In this document: positions 60,534 to 64,000 of the stretch, one piece after another | Layout of the letters: the number at the start of each line of letters is the position of its first letter | How positions within the stretch are numbered: position 1 is the first letter of the stretch | From: Vagococcus allomyrinae | GTDB taxonomy: Bacteria > Bacillota > Bacilli > Lactobacillales > Vagococcaceae | Assembly: GCF_017829975.1 (NCBI RefSeq) | Contig: NZ_JAEEGA010000003.1 | Coordinates: 186,001 to 250,000 of the forward strand | Length of the DNA: 64,000 bases | Reading direction: 5' to 3' | The notes under the pieces: model-generated | What the model saw: the letters and a program-made list of their open reading frames with translations, nothing else | Told to the model about the DNA's origin: nothing | The model's database searches: none | Position numbers and translations under genes: made by a program

Positions 60534-61106
60534 TTAATCTTCTAAGTCAACAACTGGCACACTTTCTGCTCTTTTGTCAGCTTCAAAGAACTCTTTTTTA
60601 TCGAACCCGGCCACGTTGGCAAAGATTGATTTGGGAAATTTTTTTATGGTGACATTGTATTCTTTAACCGCCGTGTTATAACGGTCACGCTCGACTGAAA
60701 TGCGATTTTCAGTGCCTTCTAATTGCGTCATCAATGTCTTCACATTTTCATTTGATTTCAAATCTGGGTAATTTTCCATGACGACTAGTAATTGTGACAA
60801 AGCACCTTCCATCTCAGAATTTGCTGTAGAAACGTCTTTCACAGATTTTGCACCAGCCATTTTTGTTCGAGCATCGGTAATCGCCGTTAATACCTTTTCT
60901 TCATGAGCCATACTACCTTTGACGGCATTTACTAAATTGGGTACCAAATCATAACGGCGTTGTAATTTAGACGCCACATTTGCCCATTGTGTTTCAACTT
61001 CAGCTTCTTTGCTAACAATACCGTTATAAGATACGACGCTAGCAAAAATCACACCTGCAATCAGTAAGACTGCAACTAATATCCCTGTTGTTTTTTTCGA
61101 TTTCAT
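60534..61106 (-). CDS. lemA: LemA-family protein
   Basis: About 190 residues. One N-terminal membrane segment is followed by a helical coiled-coil domain. Blocks YNGIVSKEAEVETQWANV and RRYDLVPNLVNAVKG are hallmarks of LemA. The part NRISVERDRYNTAVKEYN is the second conserved helix. I chose 61106 with AAGGAGG 8 bp upstream. It is paired with the TPM gene. The Listeria name comes from an antigen; its true role is unclear. Confidence 0.93.
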   Translation of the reverse strand: MKSKKTTGILVAVLLIAGVIFASVVSYNGIVSKEAEVETQWANVASKLQRRYDLVPNLVNAVKGSMAHEEKVLTAITDARTKMAGAKSVKDVSTANSEMEGALSQLLVVMENYPDLKSNENVKTLMTQLEGTENRISVERDRYNTAVKEYNVTIKKFPKSIFANVAGFDKKEFFEADKRAESVPVVDLED

Positions 61107-61311
61107 TTCCATTTCCTCCTTGTTTTCGCTAAGGTTTAACTGTAACAAATATAACTATATATTTCATTTTCGTTACAATTAGTTTTCTTATTGTGACAAG
61201 TATACCTTGAGTTCAAACTAAAAAAAACAGACCAAAGTCTGATTTTTAGCAAAATTTTTTCATGTTTAGATGCATTGCTCTCATTTTCTTTCCCTTAATT
61301 CGTCATTACTA

Positions 61312-61971
61312 CTAAAAATCATTACCAAAAAAATCATCACTGTGGGTCGATAACTCCCATTTACTTGCTTTTTTATCCAGGTACTTCCAATATTTAGCAA
61401 ATAATTTTGGCAACTCAGGTTTCAAGTGCTTTAATGAATGCTCATCCCATTCAGCGTCCATGTTACGATCATAAGTGATTTCATGATATAAGACATTTTG
61501 TTCTACCTGAGACAAGGAATACTCCTCTAAATAATTAAAATAAGCATCTTCGGCAGCTACTTGACTATCATTCCGGGTAACCTTTGCCATTAGCACGTCT
61601 TGCCCGACATACATGATTTCTTCAAATTTAGCAAGATAATGCTCTGGATGAGATACCACTAGATCAGCTAAATTATCCACATGTTCCAATATTTCAAAAT
61701 AGTACTCTTCTCCCATCGAAATCAGCCAAGCACGAAAGGTATCGAACGAGTCATCGCTGCACTCACCCTTATTCAAAATAAACGCTCCAGCCCACAACTT
61801 TTCTTTATTTGCCAGATCCATGTAGGCATCAAAGTAATTCTCCCAAATCGCCACTTCTTCCAAGGGCAACATCTCTAATTGAAAGGCAAGTTCCTCCAAA
61901 TAAGATGCCATCGTACGGTCGTAATTTTCGATTGTGTGTTTAATAATTGCCCAAAACTTTTCTTGATTCAT
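61312..61971 (-). CDS. DUF4240 protein
   Basis: A cytoplasmic protein of about 219 residues. The N-terminal MNQEKFWAIIKHTIE and the DDSFDTFRAWLISMGEEYYFEIL block are typical of DUF4240, a family often found near toxin-immunity or nuclease-inhibitor genes but with unknown function. It is acidic. Start 61971 follows GGAGGG. No toxin gene lies beside it. Confidence 0.85.
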   Translation of the reverse strand: MNQEKFWAIIKHTIENYDRTMASYLEELAFQLEMLPLEEVAIWENYFDAYMDLANKEKLWAGAFILNKGECSDDSFDTFRAWLISMGEEYYFEILEHVDNLADLVVSHPEHYLAKFEEIMYVGQDVLMAKVTRNDSQVAAEDAYFNYLEEYSLSQVEQNVLYHEITYDRNMDAEWDEHSLKHLKPELPKLFAKYWKYLDKKASKWELSTHSDDFFGNDF

Positions 61972-62102
61972 CTTTTTGCCCTCCATTCAACCCAAATCAG
62001 ATAAACTCTTTTTCCGAATGATACTCCGTGCTCACCAAGTGATAGGTTGCAAGAGGATAAACACCCCTGTCCCCAGCGTTTAACTCCTCATCGATCTCTG
62101 CC

Positions 62103-62447
62103 TTACTGACTTAGAACAAAAACACCGATAATAATTAGCATAATAGCGATGAGCTTGTTACGCGTTAAGTGTTCGCGAAAGACAAAAACCGAAATCATCG
62201 CTGTCCAGACGTAAGACAGTGAGGTCATGGGGAAAACAACAGAGTATTCAAAAAAAGTTAATAACATAATATTCGTCACTGCACTTAACACATAGAAAAA
62301 GAGGCCTAAATAAGCAGTGCCTGAACGCAAGACATTGGCGGCACTTAGATCGGTGATCTGATTCATCGCCTTCTTCAAATAAAGTGCGCCAACACTCCCC
62401 GTTAAGGTAGTCATCAATAATAAGATAAAGCCAACAAACCAGTTCAT
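62103..62447 (-). CDS. Half-size EamA/SMR-type transporter subunit
   Basis: A membrane protein of 114 residues with four hydrophobic segments, as in small multidrug resistance and half-EamA proteins. The block VFPMTSLSYVWTAMISVFVFREHLTRNKL is of the EamA type. It overlaps its partner by 4 bp, so the two probably form a heterodimer like ArnE/ArnF. Substrate unknown; lipid-linked sugar or drug are both possible. Confidence 0.82.
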   Translation of the reverse strand: MNWFVGFILLLMTTLTGSVGALYLKKAMNQITDLSAANVLRSGTAYLGLFFYVLSAVTNIMLLTFFEYSVVFPMTSLSYVWTAMISVFVFREHLTRNKLIAIMLIIIGVFVLSQ

Positions 62448-62809
62448 TCCCTCTCACCTTTCTTTCCTTCCGTATTAAGCAAAGCGGCGCCAACGATAAT
62501 CAATGCTGTGCCGATAAGTTTATTCAAGGTGATGGTTTCGGCAAAAAAAAGAGCGCCAAAAACCATGGACAAAGCAAACCCCACGCTCATCATTGGTTGC
62601 AAAATCGAGACTTCACCAAAACGAAAGGAAAGCATCATAAAAACCATCCCTGCCCCTGAGATCAACAATCCTAACAATAAAATTAAGAAACCTTTGAGAC
62701 TTTGCATATCCCCAATTTTCCACAACACCTGACTGAAACTGTTTAATACAGCAGCCAGACAAATTAGCAAGATGGCCCTTGTCCAATTTTTCTTTTTTGA
62801 CTCTGCCAT
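62444..62809 (-). CDS. Half-size EamA/SMR-type transporter subunit
   Basis: First gene of the pair, 121 residues with four hydrophobic segments after a basic N-terminus. The block EVSILQPMMSVGFALSMVFGALFFAE is the EamA pattern. The two partners differ in charge, which fits opposite membrane orientation. It is divergent from the hydrolase gene at 62944. Confidence 0.82.
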   Translation of the reverse strand: MAESKKKNWTRAILLICLAAVLNSFSQVLWKIGDMQSLKGFLILLLGLLISGAGMVFMMLSFRFGEVSILQPMMSVGFALSMVFGALFFAETITLNKLIGTALIIVGAALLNTEGKKGERE

Positions 62810-62898
62810 GTCAACTCTCCTTTCTCTGATTCCTTCTATATTAATAGTAACACAAGACTTGTTTATCTGTATAGAAAGCCACCGAAAATATTGAGATA

Positions 62899-62907
62899 TG
62901 TTATAAT
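62899..62907 (+). promoter_or_regulatory. Extended -10 promoter of the hydrolase gene
   Basis: TGTTATAAT lies 37 bp upstream of the start. No good -35 is seen. Confidence 0.55.
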
Positions 62908-62943
62908 AAAAGCAAACATTTATATCACGATTGGAGGTCTTAG

Positions 62944-63915
62944 ATGAAATTAATCCTTGTTATTTTAGTGCTAGTTGCCTTCATTATTAGTGGAATCCTA
63001 TTCTTTATTGCCAACTTCTTATTTAAGGGTGTCTTAGACCGAGAAAACAACTGGTTTAAGGATGTCGCTCACGGCCAAGTTAACAGCGATCTTGATGCTG
63101 ATCACGGAACTGAACTACAAGAGCGTGAAGCAACTCTATTAGCGATTGGCGAAAGTTACTGGCATCAAGGAGAAAAAGTTCACATCACTTCCTTTGATGG
63201 ATTAAAACTTGAGGGGCGACTGATTAAAGCTCAAAAACCAACTGATAAATGGGTAATCTGCTTTCATGGTTACCGGACAAATGGCAAAACTGATAATGGT
63301 TATATTGCTAGTCACCTAACAACTCAAGGCTATCATTGCCTAATTGTCGACCAACGTGCTCATGGTAATAGTCAAGGTCGTTATTTGACGATGGGTTGGT
63401 TGGAACGACATGATGTCTTGAGCTGGACTGACTTCTTAGTCACTCAAAAAGCTCCGGAAGACATCATTTGGTTTGGCGACTCAATGGGTGCCGCCACTGT
63501 GTTGATGGCCAGCGGTGAATCAGTTCCCGACGTCGTTCACGGTATTATCGCCGATTGTGGGTATAGCTCACTTCCCGATCTTTTTCACTATTTGTTAACC
63601 TCTGCCTTTAAGGTACCATCATGGATACCGATTTTGCCTTTTTTTAATGTCATTGTCAAAAGAAAATTAGGATTCAGCATTTACGAGGCGTCAGCTTATG
63701 AACAATTAAAACACAATTTCTTACCGATTTTATTTATTCACGGTGAAGCTGATACCTTCGTGCCCCTCTCCATGTCTCAGAAAAATATGAGTGCCACTCA
63801 AGGTGAGAAAGAGCTCCTCATCGTAAAGGATGCGCCTCATTTTTCCGCTGTTCTGTTCGATCCTGCTGTCTATTTTCAAACAATCGATCACTTTTTACAC
63901 AAAATAACCAATTAG
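62944..63915 (+). CDS. Membrane-anchored alpha/beta hydrolase
   Basis: A 323-residue hydrolase with one N-terminal membrane segment (about 2-24) and no lipobox. CFHGYRTNGK forms the oxyanion region, FGDSMGAAT the nucleophile elbow (Ser about 182), HGEADTFVPL the acid and DAPHFSAV the His. It resembles the YqkD-type hydrolases. The start follows GGAGG. It is a single gene with a strong terminator. Confidence 0.88.
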   Translation: MKLILVILVLVAFIISGILFFIANFLFKGVLDRENNWFKDVAHGQVNSDLDADHGTELQEREATLLAIGESYWHQGEKVHITSFDGLKLEGRLIKAQKPTDKWVICFHGYRTNGKTDNGYIASHLTTQGYHCLIVDQRAHGNSQGRYLTMGWLERHDVLSWTDFLVTQKAPEDIIWFGDSMGAATVLMASGESVPDVVHGIIADCGYSSLPDLFHYLLTSAFKVPSWIPILPFFNVIVKRKLGFSIYEASAYEQLKHNFLPILFIHGEADTFVPLSMSQKNMSATQGEKELLIVKDAPHFSAVLFDPAVYFQTIDHFLHKITN

Positions 63916-63938
63916 GCTCAATTTTACTAGCCATTAAC

Positions 63939-63985
63939 AACATAAAAAGGCTCTGGAATAACATTCCAGAGCCACTTTTTATGTT
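63939..63985 (+). terminator. Terminator of the hydrolase gene
   Basis: A perfect 11-bp stem GGCTCTGGAAT (63949-63959) pairs with ATTCCAGAGCC (63963-63973). Flanking A and T runs pair further. Confidence 0.92.
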
Positions 63986-64000
63986 TTCTTCTCAAATTTA

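Overview
The window is low-GC Firmicutes DNA. It has dense gene packing, strong GGAGG-type ribosome binding sites, several TTG starts, many hairpin-plus-U-tract terminators and mostly minus-strand genes. The recQ/ypbB-like/ferredoxin block, the scpA-scpB-rluB-response regulator operon, a fur gene beside a SatD-like gene, and a partial surface protein of the type I remember as SAG1386/EF1546 all point to Enterococcaceae (Enterococcus, Vagococcus or a close relative). That placement is inference; no rRNA or other marker gene is present.

Layout. 1-9.9 kb is conserved housekeeping: partial surface protein, short RecQ, HTH partner, ferredoxin, FMN-riboswitch-controlled ribU, an orphan response regulator with Glu at the phospho-Asp position, rluB, scpB/scpA, xerD, SatD-like protein and Fur. 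9.9-15.3 kb is a four-gene unit: an ABC-2 exporter plus a MalT-like LuxR regulator. 15.4-25.7 kb holds small accessory units: GNATs, a flavodoxin, TetR with a membrane protein, Nudix, MerR with an MFS pump, CvfB and AzlCD. 25.7-34.6 kb is a seven-gene sugar operon facing an AraC activator: solute-binding lipoprotein, two permeases, GH112 beta-1,3-galactosyl-N-acetylhexosamine phosphorylase, a tiny membrane protein, a leaderless sulfatase and a ROK kinase. 34.6-41.8 kb has a purine permease, a PHP-domain lipoprotein, an AqpZ-like channel, a cystine carrier and a DUF4097 lipoprotein. 41.9-44.4 kb holds a two-gene radical-SAM DNA repair pair under a LexA-like box, then an isolated 52-residue gene. 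44.5-50.8 kb is an M20 peptidase/YitT/permease/Mga-like/cardiolipin synthase series. 51-64 kb has a DUF1002 protein, a yitV-yitW pair, hydrolases, lysA, YitT, YajQ, BioY with a BirA operator, LemA with a TPM protein, DUF4240, a half-size EamA/SMR pair and a membrane-anchored hydrolase.

How genes work together. The most coherent specialised system is the 25.7-34.6 kb operon. ABC import would bring in a host-glycan disaccharide (lacto-N-biose or galacto-N-biose type). The sulfatase, which has no export signal, would remove sulfate in the cytoplasm. The GH112 enzyme would phosphorolyse the disaccharide, and the ROK protein would phosphorylate the released hexosamine. This suggests use of sulfated mucin-type or milk-type glycans. 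The second is the radical-SAM/TIGR03915-like pair, whose promoter carries a LexA-type operator just past the -10, tying it to DNA damage. The third is a 102-bp hairpin-forming repeat present twice, 47 kb apart, with paired changes that keep its central stem.

No CRISPR array, insertion sequence, prophage, rRNA or tRNA was recognised.
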